From assembly GCA_016721605.1 (NCBI GenBank), contig JADKHS010000003.1, forward strand, positions 62,001 to 126,000: DNA of 64,000 nucleotides, given 5' to 3'. The notes beneath the pieces are model-generated. The model searched no databases. It was not told the origin of the DNA and was given only the letters and a program-made list of their open reading frames with translations. The stretch's first letter is position 1, and each line of letters starts with the position of its first letter. Made by a program: the position numbers and the translations under genes. Shown here one piece after another: positions 40,378-49,359 of this stretch. Source of the DNA: Nitrosomonadales bacterium. Lineage in GTDB: Bacteria > Pseudomonadota > Gammaproteobacteria > Burkholderiales > Gallionellaceae.

Positions 40378-41859
40378 GTCACAGTATTTTCCAATTCAGA
40401 AATGAGTCTGAACGAAGGGTTTTTAGTCTGAGTAAATTAACTTGTTCTGGTTCGATCTAGTTGATAGGTGCTTCTTCGTTTTGCCTTGTCGATTTTATTT
40501 CTCAAGCCCGTTTTTTTATCGCCGCAGAGATGTCTTTAAACAGTTTTTTTCTTGCGTTGTTCAGTGCCAAGGCGGCATCATTGTCGCTCATTTCTGCTGC
40601 CCGCGCATTCAGTTGTTCGAGGGTTACTCCATCCTTCAGATACTGACTGGCCTCGGGTATTGATTTGAGTTTCTCATAAGGTGTCATCATGTCTTTGTAG
40701 CTGTATTTCTTTCGTTCTTTTCCCTTGGCATCTGTAATTGTCTCTGGAAAGAAACATGGCCGGTGGAAGTTGACATAAGGGTTGAGATAATCGGCGCAGA
40801 AAGCATTGACCAAACTGGCGCAGTATTGCGGGATATGCGCATAGCCCAGATGTTTGCGTACCACGGCGGCGTTCTTTGACTCCGCCAAGGCGTTATCGTT
40901 GGAATGCCGTGGCCGTGACTTGGTGAACTCGATCCGGAGCTTCTCCAACAGCTTTGCGACCTGATAATTGATGTACTCTGAACCGTTATCCGAATGGAAC
41001 CCCAGGATGACAAACGGAAATCCATCCAGCAACTGCCGGATGACCGGCAGCAAATACGCCTCGCTGATCTTCTCGCAGGTGGCGACGAATTGCATCTGCG
41101 TCACACAGTCCACCGCGTTGATATGGTACACGCCTTTGACGCCATCCAGATCGCCTTGATGCACGCTATCTATGCGGATGTAGCCCGGCACTCCGTTTGG
41201 CTGCGGTGCACGGCGTTTGCCGATGGGAATGCCGGTGGGGGGCGCGTCTTGCTCCAGTGCCGCCGTTTGTTCTGGTACGGTGTGCTCCCGCGCAGGTTGC
41301 AAAGGTGGAAACCGAGATGCCCGCCAGCCGTTCAAAGCGCGCATCACCAAAAACCAAAAGAGCGCGTTCCATGAGCTTCTTGGTGGTGGACCCGGACAGC
41401 GTGTCATGCAGCACATCTATCTCGGCCAGCAAGAGCACGTCTGCTGCGGTGTAACGATAGGTGAAACCCTCGCTTGGGCGTACAGGGTTGTTTCGATAGC
41501 TTCCCATCCTTGCGGTATTGCCGTACCAATCGGGTTACTTGCTGGCGTGATAGCCCGGTCATGCGCTCGATATAGCGCAGTAGTATGCCCTTATCTACCC
41601 GCCCGTGCGGAGCATAGCCAAACCGCTTGAGGACGCGTCCGATAAACTGGTTACGCCTTCTCTTTTGGAACCCGAAATATCACCTCCGATGTCCCGTCCA
41701 AAAATGCCTTGATCTGCACCAAGGTCTGTAGCTTTGCTTCTTCCATGTTGATCACCATGCTTCGCATAATGACCGACCCAGCAAATCAATTTCAGACTCA
41801 TTTCATGTTGGAAATACGTCAACCTTTCAGACTCATTTCATATTGGAAGAGGCTGTCAC
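40378..41859 (-). mobile_element. Integrase-type insertion sequence between ypjD and rpsP (transposase frameshifted)
   Basis: The transposase is read on the minus strand in at least three pieces from about 41822 to 40502. The core domain has YIRIDSVHQGD, DGVKGVYHINAVDCVTQ, ILGFHSDNGSEYIN and SKNAAVVRKHLGYAHIP, i.e. a DDE integrase of the IS481/ISNCY kind. Imperfect inverted ends are CCAATTCAGAAATGAGTCTGAA on the left (near 40390) and their complement near 41850; the right end repeats the motif twice (41789-41812 and 41826-41848). It separates ffh/ypjD from the ribosomal protein operon and ends about 70 bp before the rpsP start. Confidence 0.75.
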
Positions 41860-41928
41860 TTGCCATAACTCTGTAAAGTGTCGTAAAATCTGCGCCCTTT
41901 GGCATTTGCTAACGATAAAGTAGAAACT

Positions 41929-42183
41929 ATGGTTATTATTCGATTTGCACGTGGCGGCTCCAAGAATCGCCCGTTTTTTAATGTAGTTGTGGCCGATTCG
42001 CGCAATCGCCGTGATGGCCGGTTCATCGAACGCGTTGGTTTTTATAACCCCGTTGCCCCTGAAGGCCCTGAAGGCATGCGTATCCAACTGGATCGCGTGG
42101 CTTTCTGGCAAGAGAAAGGCGCGCAATTAAGCGACGCCGTCGCCAAGCTGGTCAAGCGCGCTGGTGCCGCAGCAAAAGCATAA
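41929..42183 (+). CDS. rpsP: 30S ribosomal protein S16
   Basis: Small ribosomal protein needed for 30S assembly. [41 protein letters not shown] is the standard N-terminal half. 84 residues. The start is ATG 41929; the frame is open to 41899 but homologues begin at MVxIR. First gene of the rpsP-rimM-trmD-rplS operon. Its promoter must lie within the roughly 70 bp after the IS end or inside the IS. Confidence 0.97.
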   Translation: MVIIRFARGGSKNRPFFNVVVADSRNRRDGRFIERVGFYNPVAPEGPEGMRIQLDRVAFWQEKGAQLSDAVAKLVKRAGAAAKA

Positions 42184-42196
42184 CCAATCAGACTCC

Positions 42197-42718
42197 ATGA
42201 TAGTTATGGGGCGCGTGGCAGGTGCGCAGGGAATTCTCGGCTGGGTAAAGATTAAAACTTACACTGAGTCCGTGGATAGTCTTGCTGACTTTCCCATTTG
42301 GTGGCTAGGTGACGAGAAGAATCCTTGGAGCGAGATAACTGTGGAGACCTTTGCTGTGCATAGCAAAGGCTTGGTCGCAAAATTCACCGGCAGCAACGAC
42401 AGAACCACCGCCGAAAAATATAAAGGTTTGCTGGTGGCAGTACCACGCAGCAGCCTGCCTCAAATGCCTGAGGATCAATATTATTGGTCGGATCTAATCG
42501 GGCTGACGGTGGTTAATCTCGCTGGCGAATGCCTGGGAGTGGTGGACAACCTTATGGATACCGGTGCTAATCAGGTGCTGTGTGTGCAAGAAAGCCCCTC
42601 CAAAAAAAATCGGGGGGAATTATTAATCCCGTTCATCGCCAGCGCAATCAAGCACGTGGACCTGACGGAAAAAGTAATACGTGTCGATTGGTCAACCGAT
42701 TGGGCCGCAAAACACTGA
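42197..42718 (+). CDS. rimM: 16S rRNA processing factor RimM
   Basis: Binds S19 and helps mature the 30S head. N-terminal RimM domain GRVAGAQGILGWVKIKTYTES, linker, then PRC-barrel domain DLIGLTVVNLAGECLGVVDNLMDTGANQVL and LLIPFIASAIKHVDL. The start is set at ATG 42197 by alignment with homologues, 13 bp after rpsP. 173 residues, intact. Confidence 0.95.
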   Translation: MIVMGRVAGAQGILGWVKIKTYTESVDSLADFPIWWLGDEKNPWSEITVETFAVHSKGLVAKFTGSNDRTTAEKYKGLLVAVPRSSLPQMPEDQYYWSDLIGLTVVNLAGECLGVVDNLMDTGANQVLCVQESPSKKNRGELLIPFIASAIKHVDLTEKVIRVDWSTDWAAKH

Positions 42719-42727
42719 GTAGCGGCA

Positions 42728-43504
42728 ATGCACTTTGATGTAATTACGCTATTCCCGGAAATGTTCGACGCGATTACCCAGTATGGGGTAACGCGGCGTG
42801 CGGCGGAGCAAGGCAAGCTTGTGCTCCGCACATGGAATCCGCGTGAGTTCACCATCGATAAGCATCGTTCCGTGGATGACCGGCCTTATGGCGGCGGTCC
42901 GGGAATGTTGATGTTGGCAGAACCACTAGCGCAGGCAATCGCAACAGCGAAACAAAGCCAAGCGCAAACTGGCGTGGTCAAAAGTTGTGTAATCCACCTG
43001 TCACCACAAGGACGACAACTAACCCACGAAGTGGTGAAGGAGCTTTTGGAGCGGAATGATGGATTAATTCTGCTGGCAAGCCGTTACGAGGGTGTAGATG
43101 AACGGCTGATACGACAGCAGGTGGATGAAGAACTTTCCATCGGCGACTACGTGTTATCCGGTGGCGAGCTGGCAGCAATGGTACTGATAGACAGTCTGGT
43201 GCGGCACTTGCCCGGTGTGCTGGGGGATGCCGAATCAGCACAGCAGGACTCGTTTGTAGCGGGCTTGCTGGATTGTCCGCATTACACGCGGCCAGAAATT
43301 TTTGAAGGCGAAGGAATACCGGAGGTTTTACTTTCCGGACACCACGCCGAGATAGAAAAGTGGCGGTTGAAGCAGGCGCTAGGACGGACCTGGCAACGCC
43401 GCCCAGATTTGCTGGCACAACGCCAGTTAACAAAACAGGAAGCTCGGCTACTGGCAGAGTACCAGCAGGAACAAGCATCCGTACAACAAGAGGAAATAAA
43501 ATGA
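42728..43504 (+). CDS. trmD: tRNA (guanine-N1-)-methyltransferase
   Basis: Methylates G37 of tRNAs to prevent +1 frameshifting. [25 protein letters not shown] opens the SPOUT domain. The trefoil knot region includes [46 protein letters not shown] and the [16 protein letters not shown] loop. 258 residues, complete. Stop overlaps the rplS start (ATGA). Confidence 0.97.
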   Translation: MHFDVITLFPEMFDAITQYGVTRRAAEQGKLVLRTWNPREFTIDKHRSVDDRPYGGGPGMLMLAEPLAQAIATAKQSQAQTGVVKSCVIHLSPQGRQLTHEVVKELLERNDGLILLASRYEGVDERLIRQQVDEELSIGDYVLSGGELAAMVLIDSLVRHLPGVLGDAESAQQDSFVAGLLDCPHYTRPEIFEGEGIPEVLLSGHHAEIEKWRLKQALGRTWQRRPDLLAQRQLTKQEARLLAEYQQEQASVQQEEIK

Positions 43505-43869
43505 ATCTTATCGCAATACTTGAACAAGAAGAAATTGCCCGTCTGGGAAAGGTAATCCCGAGCTTCGCCCCGGGCGATACTGTTATCGTCAATGTGAACG
43601 TGGTCGAAGGTGAACGCAAACGCGTACAGGCTTATGAAGGCGTAGTGATTGCAAAGCGCAATCGTGGTCTGAATTCATCTTTCATCGTGCGGAAAATTTC
43701 CGCTAGTGAGGGCGTGGAACGTACCTTTCAAACCTATTCAACAGCCATCGCCAGTATCGAAGTAAAGCGCCGTGGTGATGTGCGTCGTGCCAAGCTGTAC
43801 TACTTGCGTGACCGTTCAGGAAAATCTGCACGTATCAAGGAAAAACTCCCTAACCGCAAAGCAGTTTAA
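43501..43869 (+). CDS. rplS: 50S ribosomal protein L19
   Basis: Sits at the 30S-50S interface. Sequence features: [32 protein letters not shown], then [21 protein letters not shown] and [17 protein letters not shown]. 122 residues, slightly longer than E. coli L19. Last gene of the operon, translationally coupled to trmD and followed by a hairpin terminator. Confidence 0.97.
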   Translation: MNLIAILEQEEIARLGKVIPSFAPGDTVIVNVNVVEGERKRVQAYEGVVIAKRNRGLNSSFIVRKISASEGVERTFQTYSTAIASIEVKRRGDVRRAKLYYLRDRSGKSARIKEKLPNRKAV

Positions 43870-43924
43870 ATCTGCAGTTAGCTCATTCTCATTCGATTTA
43901 AAATGAGAATTGGCAAATTGATTG

Positions 43925-43946
43925 CCTCCGGCAAAACCGGAGGTTT
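43925..43946 (+). terminator. Likely intrinsic terminator after rplS
   Basis: CCTCCGG (43925-43931), loop CAAAA, CCGGAGG (43937-43943), then TTTA. It lies 56 bp after the rplS stop. The T-run is short. The palindrome resembles the hairpins of the IS200/IS605 remnant at 3 kb. Confidence 0.6.
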
Positions 43947-43949
43947 ACT

Positions 43950-44390
43950 GCTGGGGCTACTTCAAAGGCTCTGGTAACGTATAAGCCACCTAAAAGCGTC
44001 TATAGCCCAAATTAAATTTATTTGGTTGTAACATTCGTCTTCCTGCCCCTGATTAAACACACATGAACATGTGTCAACTATCAAGTACCATCCAACAATC
44101 TTACACTTTCTTTGTAACGCCAACTCCAAAAATATCTCTCCTGAATGAATGCTTGCGCAATGCACCAAATATTGCTTGCTTCCATCGCTTGAAAATTAAA
44201 CTACCCGATATTTACAGGTTCTATCCCATATGGCTTAGACCCTGATATTCTTCTGTCTTGAAACTCCTTCTTTTAATAGATACAAAAGATTTAATATGGC
44301 CGACTAACAGATCAAAGAACCTTGGAAAGCACTTGGCGAAGCCAAAGGTTTATCTCAGAAACTAACCAAATGTTCGTATAAGGAAGGTAA
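43950..44390. other. Intergenic stretch, nothing recognised
   Basis: About 440 bp between the rplS terminator and ogt. Short open frames on both strands show no recognisable family. An AAGGAAGG-type ribosome binding site precedes ogt at about 44380. Confidence 0.5.
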
Positions 44391-44891
44391 ATGAATTATC
44401 AGGCAAAGCTACCTACACCATTTGGTATGCTTGGTATCCGCTGTAAGGCGGATGCACTGACCGGCATCAACTTTCTGGGGTCGGGTGTCACGCCACAACA
44501 GCCGAGCCAAGCGTTCGCGCGAGAGGTATGCAAACAATTACAGGCTTATTTCATTGATCCAAGTTTTCATTTTAATCTTTCACTCAATCTTAACGGCACT
44601 GCCCATCAAACAAAAGTGTGGCAAGCAATATCTGCTATTCCGTCCGGACAAACACGAAATTATGGCGATCTTGCCACGTTGCTCACTTCCAGCCCGCGTG
44701 CAGTTGGTCAGGCATGCGGCGCAAATCCCATTCCCATTGTCATCCCCTGCCATCGCGTGGTGAGCAAGTCTGGTATCGGCGGCTTCATACACCAGCACGG
44801 AGGGGATGCGCTGGATATCAAATGCTGGTTGCTGGCATATGAAAAACAATCAAACCAGGAAGTCTGTCGGACTTCGCTTGCAACCAGTTGA
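44391..44891 (+). CDS. ogt: Methylated-DNA--protein-cysteine methyltransferase
   Basis: Suicide repair protein removing methyl groups from O6-methylguanine. The C-terminal domain has the helix-turn-helix arginine region GQTRNYGDLATLL, then SSPRAVGQACGANPIPIVIPCHRVVSKSG; the acceptor cysteine lies in PCHRV. The N-terminal domain is short, as in Ogt. 166 residues, intact. Ribosome binding site AAGGAAGG-like just upstream. Confidence 0.93.
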   Translation: MNYQAKLPTPFGMLGIRCKADALTGINFLGSGVTPQQPSQAFAREVCKQLQAYFIDPSFHFNLSLNLNGTAHQTKVWQAISAIPSGQTRNYGDLATLLTSSPRAVGQACGANPIPIVIPCHRVVSKSGIGGFIHQHGGDALDIKCWLLAYEKQSNQEVCRTSLATS

Positions 44892-45035
44892 TTACACCGA
44901 CACGCCTATTATTAACTGCACTAATTAATATACAAATTAATGCGTTATGTACAAACGGGAGTAACTACAGCTAATATTTCGGATACGGTGCAGAATCATA
45001 GAGATTTCTTGCTACATTCAAATGACTAAAGATAT

Positions 45036-45932
45036 ATGAACAACACTGACATCCTGGATGAATTCTGCGACTGTCTGTGGCTGGAAGACGGCTTGTCGCG
45101 CAACACACTGGAAAGCTACAGACGCGATCTGTGCAAATTTATTCTCTGGATGGAAAAACAGCATAATTCTACCTTGCTAGAGGCCACACACGCTGACGTC
45201 CAAGGCTTTCTTGCCTATTTGGTCATCGAACAAAAAGCTAAAGCCACCAGTACCAGCCGTGCCATATCAAGCCTCAAACGCCTGTTCCGTTACCTGTTAC
45301 GGCAGAGCAAAGTAGATACAGACCCTACCCTGCAAATCGCCACCCCCAAGCTGCCACGTAACCTGCCAAAAACGCTCACCGAACAGGATGTGGATATGCT
45401 GCTGCAAGCACCTGATATGAATACACCTCTGGGCATGCGTGATCGCACTATGCTGGAAGTGCTATATGCCAGTGGTCTGCGCGTTTCCGAGTTGATCAGC
45501 TTGAGCGTCGCACAGGTCAACCTCGACATGGGCGTAGTGCGCGTGATGGGCAAGGGTAATAAAGAGCGTCTGGTACCGCTGGGAGAGGAAGCGTTAGACT
45601 GGCTGCACCGCTATCTGGTTGATGCACGCCCCGCCTTGCTGGGCAATAAATTAAATGCAGCAATGTTCGTTACTCAGCGTGGCACAGCGATGACGCGGCA
45701 AATGTTTTGGTATCTCATCAAACGTCATGCCAAACACGGTGGCCTACACAAACCACTGTCGCCACATACCTTGCGCCACGCCTTCGCTACACATTTACTT
45801 AATCATGGAGCGGATCTGCGCGTAGTACAACTGCTACTTGGCCATGCTGATATTTCTACCACGCAGATTTACACGCATGTAGCACGCGAACGGCTGAAAC
45901 AACTGCATGCACAGCATCACCCCAGGGGGTAG
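45036..45932 (+). CDS. xerD: Site-specific tyrosine recombinase XerD
   Basis: Resolves chromosome dimers at dif together with XerC. N-terminal SAM-like core-binding domain (DEFCDCLWLEDGLSRNTLESYRRDL). The catalytic domain has the active-site residues in YASGLRVSELISL (Arg), GKGNKERLVPLG (Lys), LSPHTLRHAFATHLL (HxxR), LLGHADISTTQIYTHV (His and Tyr nucleophile). 298 residues, complete. XerD rather than XerC by overall resemblance; this is a moderate distinction. Confidence 0.9.
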   Translation: MNNTDILDEFCDCLWLEDGLSRNTLESYRRDLCKFILWMEKQHNSTLLEATHADVQGFLAYLVIEQKAKATSTSRAISSLKRLFRYLLRQSKVDTDPTLQIATPKLPRNLPKTLTEQDVDMLLQAPDMNTPLGMRDRTMLEVLYASGLRVSELISLSVAQVNLDMGVVRVMGKGNKERLVPLGEEALDWLHRYLVDARPALLGNKLNAAMFVTQRGTAMTRQMFWYLIKRHAKHGGLHKPLSPHTLRHAFATHLLNHGADLRVVQLLLGHADISTTQIYTHVARERLKQLHAQHHPRG

Positions 45933-46076
45933 GACTCAAGAACCAACCACACAACGTTAGAGCCAACGCTCCATCCAGACAAAGCCTATATGTTGGAGAT
46001 TGCCAGGTGAAAAGTCAGGGGTTCGAGCTTCTGGGTTAGCGGTTCGCAGAGAACCGTGCTGGGGGTACGCAAAAAA

Positions 46077-46374
46077 ATGATGCCATTACGAGATAAAATC
46101 CGCGCCTATACGAAACGTAACGAGAGAAACTCCATCGATTACGTGTATACGGCCTTCTTCAACCTGTCTCTCCAAGGCTGGCACGACTACGTCCAACCGC
46201 TCACCGGTTCATTTTCTCATCAATCAACGGATTTTTTCGCCATCGATTACGAACCATACTGCTGCGCTGGCAAAAGCACAAACCAGATCAAGAACGATAC
46301 TTCAATGGCGTAATATTTTTTTCACCGAGCTTGGGTTGCTCACGATGTCCGGAAGCCATCGATTAGCGCGCTAA
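46077..46374 (+). pseudogene. Group II intron reverse transcriptase/maturase, C-terminal fragment
   Basis: Reads PLRDKIRAYTKRNERNSIDYVY, then LSLQGWHDYVQPLTGSFS, and after a frame change DQERYFNGV and FFTELGLLTMSGSHRLAR before the stop at 46372-46374. This is the pattern of the maturase (X) and C-terminal DNA-binding region of LtrA-type proteins, where LRGWxxYF and FxxLGLxxxxxAHRLA recur. The reverse transcriptase domain is gone. Intron RNA domains V and VI were not found downstream. Confidence 0.65.
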
Positions 46375-46480
46375 TTCTGATGTAAAAATAACTAACTAGA
46401 AAACACATCACGATAAAACCATACACCGGACTGCGAGGAGGGGACGGCAATCATCGTTCCCTGTTATACCTCTATCCAAC

Positions 46481-46936
46481 TTAAATTAATTGATGCATTT
46501 TCATCCAAACACTTGATCGTCGCATTGCTTCCGTAATTTGACCGGCAGTCATTTGCTCTTCCACAACCCCAAGAAGATCCCTTCCATCCTCATCGAGAGC
46601 AAGATCTCCTCCTTCTTCATCAACAGCTCGTCCAGCAATCTTTAGCCACATAAACGCTTCTACGAGATCCTGGTCAACGCCACATCCCTGAGAATACATA
46701 ATTCCTAAATTAATTTGCGACGGCGCAAATCGCTGTTCCGCAGACTTACGAAATAACTCAATCGCTTTTCGCTCATCTTTTACAACACCATAGCCGTTAT
46801 TGTACATGTCACCAAGACAAAACTGTGCCTCTGGATCCCCCTGCTCTGCGGCTTTCCTAAAAAATCTTTCCGCATTAACATAATCTTTACCCAAGAAAAA
46901 ATTCAACCCCTCTTTAAAATCGTTTGATTCACTCAT
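46481..46936 (-). CDS. Sel1-repeat protein
   Basis: 151 residues with three TPR-like Sel1 repeats: DYVNAERFFRKAAEQGDPEAQFCLGDMYNNGYGV, DERKAIELFRKSAEQRFAPSQINLGIMYSQGCGV, and DLVEAFMWLKIAGRA. No signal peptide, so probably a cytoplasmic protein-protein interaction scaffold. It lies 91 bp after the Mrp-like ATPase on the same strand, at the end of the nxr-like region, and has an intact frame. A role with the neighbouring enzymes is only a guess. Confidence 0.8.
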   Translation of the reverse strand: MSESNDFKEGLNFFLGKDYVNAERFFRKAAEQGDPEAQFCLGDMYNNGYGVVKDERKAIELFRKSAEQRFAPSQINLGIMYSQGCGVDQDLVEAFMWLKIAGRAVDEEGGDLALDEDGRDLLGVVEEQMTAGQITEAMRRSSVWMKMHQLI

Positions 46937-47027
46937 ATTTACTTTCCTGCATAGGTTATTACTTTACCTGTAATGACAGCACCGACGATGCCATGCCACC
47001 GGCGAACGGCATGAATATTGACCATAG

Positions 47028-48034
47028 TTAACTCACCATTGGTGGAGTTGTAATATCGGCGGTTACATTTCCAGCCGCCCTAAACTCCGGTGAAGTAATG
47101 ACATTTCCTGTTCTGGATGGGATGCTGCGCCCAAAATCTCTGCATCGTTCGGCAACCGCCATAAATGCCTTGGTTGAAGGAGAGTCTGGATAAGCCTGTA
47201 CAACAGGATTCCTTTATCCGCACAAATTGTTATTTCGCTATCCAGCGGAATAGCGCCGATAAAGGGCACGCCCAATTCATTCGCTACCCTCTCCTCCCCC
47301 CTTCTTGAAGACATCAATCTCACCACTACAATGTGGACAGATCAGGCCGCTCATATTCTCAACAATTCCGATAATGGGCGTATTCCTCTCTTTCACAAAG
47401 AGATCATTTTCCTTGCATCAAGAAGCGCAACATCCTGCGGGTGCTTACCACAACAACCCCATCCAGATTGGGGAATAAAATCCATGATCGTAAATATGTT
47501 CATTTCGGTGCCAGGCGGCAGATCTATTATCAGGAAATCGAGCTTCCACGTAATATTTCGAGGAGTTCGATGATGAATTCATACTTTACCGCATCTCCAA
47601 ACAACTGGCTCGTTCTGGTCTTCTATCAACAAACCCAACGACGCGACCTTCATCCCGGCAGGCATGATGTGCGGGGCGATGCCGTCTTTATCCCGCGAAG
47701 TCTTACATTTTCGATACCGAGCATCTTTGGAATATTTGGCCCATGTGGGGTCAGCATCCGCCAAGCCAACCTTGTAACCCAGCCTTTCCAGGGCACAGGC
47801 GAGGTTGACTGTGGTGGTACTTTTCCCACACCGCCCTTGTTGCTGCCAACAAGGACTTTGTACTTGATATCCGCCATCCGTTTGTTGATCAACCATTTTT
47901 TATGAGCGCACGTCCAACTTGCAGGTATCATTTTCGTCACATGTTTGGCAGCCATGGAAATATCCGCAGTCCTTCGCCGGCGCAGCAACCGCCCGGGTGT
48001 CTCTCATGTTCTTTATTTCAATAGTTTTCGTCAT
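47028..48034 (-). pseudogene. Mrp/ApbC-type iron-sulfur carrier ATPase, multiply frameshifted
   Basis: P-loop ATPase that delivers Fe-S clusters to apoproteins. The N-terminus (from ATG 48034) has a cysteine-rich GYFHGCQTCDENDTCKLD segment. Then come [44 protein letters not shown] (deviant Walker A) and MKVASLGLLIEDQNEPVVWR. Near the end are [22 protein letters not shown] and, in another frame, PVVQAYPDSPSTKAFMAV with a last stop at 47028. The CxxC near 47330 ([12 protein letters not shown] in reverse frame) is disturbed by shifts. At least five frame changes. It follows the molybdoenzyme genes, suggesting a role in maturing their Fe-S clusters. Confidence 0.75.
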
Positions 48035-48123
48035 TTAAACATTCTCGTGATATCAATAATTACCTTCATGACAGGGTTCCATCCTCAATCGCTCTTCGAT
48101 TATTGACGACCAGACAGTTATCT

Positions 48124-48361
48124 TTATGAAACCGTTCCAATAGCCCTACCTGCAGTCACATCCCAACCCAAGGGTACTTCCTTCCACCGTTCTCCGGCTT
48201 CTTCTACCACTTCGGCCTTATCAAAGATAACCGCTTTCTTGGTAACGCTGGAATTAGCCGAGACTTGTGTCTCATCTCTAGTTTTTCAACGATCGTTTCT
48301 GTAAGGGCAGGGAAAAACCTACCAAAAATTGACGCCTCCCTATCACTTTGCCATTGTCCAT
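48124..48361 (-). pseudogene. Small twin-arginine-signal protein of unknown function
   Basis: Starts MDNGKVIGRRQFLVGFSLP, a Tat-like RRxFL motif, with an AAGGAG ribosome binding site upstream. After a frame change it reads SSVTKKAVIFDKAEVVEEAGERW and KEVPLGWDVTAGRAIGTVS and stops. About 80 residues. No family recognised. Position between the chaperone and the Mrp-like gene suggests an accessory exported partner of the nitrite oxidoreductase-like enzyme. Confidence 0.4.
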
Positions 48362-48653
48362 GAATAACTCCTTAATTCAGCGATTGGCCAGCAAAATTAT
48401 TTAAATGAAGGTCTGAGGAAACATATAGGCATAGCTCCCGCCAGGATATGCTTAAAACTTATCTGCCAATCAAACCGTACAATGCCAACATCTCCCACTT
48501 CAAGCTTCATTTGGTCGTATCGATAATATGCACAAACAATGTCAATTGTACGAAGATAATCAACTAATGCAGGTGTAAAGGCTCATCCATTTCTGTGCCT
48601 GTCTGTTGCGGACAATCTACAGGTCCCTCGTAGTCAGATTTTGGCAATTTCTT
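48362..48653 (-). other. Possible decayed small ORF
   Basis: On the minus strand one frame reads ALVDYLRTIDIVCAYYRYDQ, KLEVGDVGIVRFDWQISFKH, then ILAGAMPICFLRPSFK, with MDEPLH in the adjacent frame upstream. No family recognised. It lies in the same direction as the nxr-like genes. Confidence 0.3.
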
Positions 48654-49297
48654 TTATTCTGCTGTCAACTTCAATTCCAAAAACTTAAGTTCCGAACCCA
48701 TGAATTTTGATAACAACAAGCCAAGGTTGCGGTAATAGGCCTCATTAGCTCTCGCTGCAAGGTTTTCTCAAATACGCCAGTCCATTTCCCGATATGCTGC
48801 TCCAGGAATCGTCTTTCTGCAGACAAACAAATATCAATATTTTCTTCCATCGCTTGATCCAGGGCATAGGCTATCTTTAATTCTAGAAAGCTCATAAATT
48901 CAGCTCGACGGTTATATGATCAAATGCAACCGCAGCATCGTCATTCATTACAAAACCAAATGCTTTATAAAATCCACTGATATCGCCAAGAATATTCGGC
49001 TGATTGAAGCTATTTTCCCATACGTTGTTTCAGTCGAAGGACAAAACATGCGGGTCAAAAACATCTCTGTAAAATCCGGCTGTAAGTGCGGTCACGTCAA
49101 CTGTCCGATCAGACTAGTAAATGCCAGATATTCTTCCTTCATATCACAAGGAAGAAAGCTTTGAACTATCCATATCGGATGCAAGTTCGTAATGTGGCGA
49201 GTTTATCTTTATCTGGATAAACAAAGGCCATTGATAAAAATCTGTAAACATCTGCCCTCGCGAGAGTCAACTCTGTTTCCGATTTCGTCGTTACCAT
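48654..49297 (-). pseudogene. nxrD: TorD/NarJ-like maturation chaperone of the nxr-like cluster, frameshifted
   Basis: Cytoplasmic chaperone that holds the catalytic subunit until the molybdenum cofactor is inserted. The N-terminus reads TELTLARADVYRFLSMAFVYPDKDKLATL, the classic TorD-family opening. The C-terminal part reads FLEQHIGKWTGVFEKTLQRE and, after a slip, LLLSKFMGSELKFLELKLTAE. The middle (48900-49160) is scrambled by shifts. Expected size about 214 residues. It follows nxrC after a strong hairpin. The symbol is assigned by cluster position. Confidence 0.7.
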
Positions 49298-49315
49298 TCT
49301 ATCCTTAAATGAGGC

Positions 49316-49339
49316 GGGGCGGCATTTTAACGCCGCCCC
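49316..49339 (-). terminator. Strong hairpin between nxrC and nxrD
   Basis: GGGGCGGC (49316-49323), 8-nt loop, GCCGCCCC (49332-49339). No clear T-run on the minus strand. It may be an attenuator or mRNA-stabilising stem that lowers chaperone expression relative to the structural genes. Confidence 0.5.
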
Positions 49340-49359
49340 CTAATGCCCATCAATTACGA

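Noticed and set aside
41789..41848. Possible CRISPR-like direct repeat
   Set aside because: Only two copies, and they match the terminal inverted repeat of the IS; no spacer series.
43962..44168. Minus-strand small ORF after rplS
   Set aside because: No recognisable domain or ribosome binding site; it overlaps no conserved gene position.
46010..46075. tRNA-like GGTTCGAGC segment
   Set aside because: No acceptor, D or anticodon stem could be formed around it.
46056..46313. Small independent hypothetical gene
   Set aside because: Its sequence fits the C-terminus of a group II intron maturase and continues in another frame beyond the stop.
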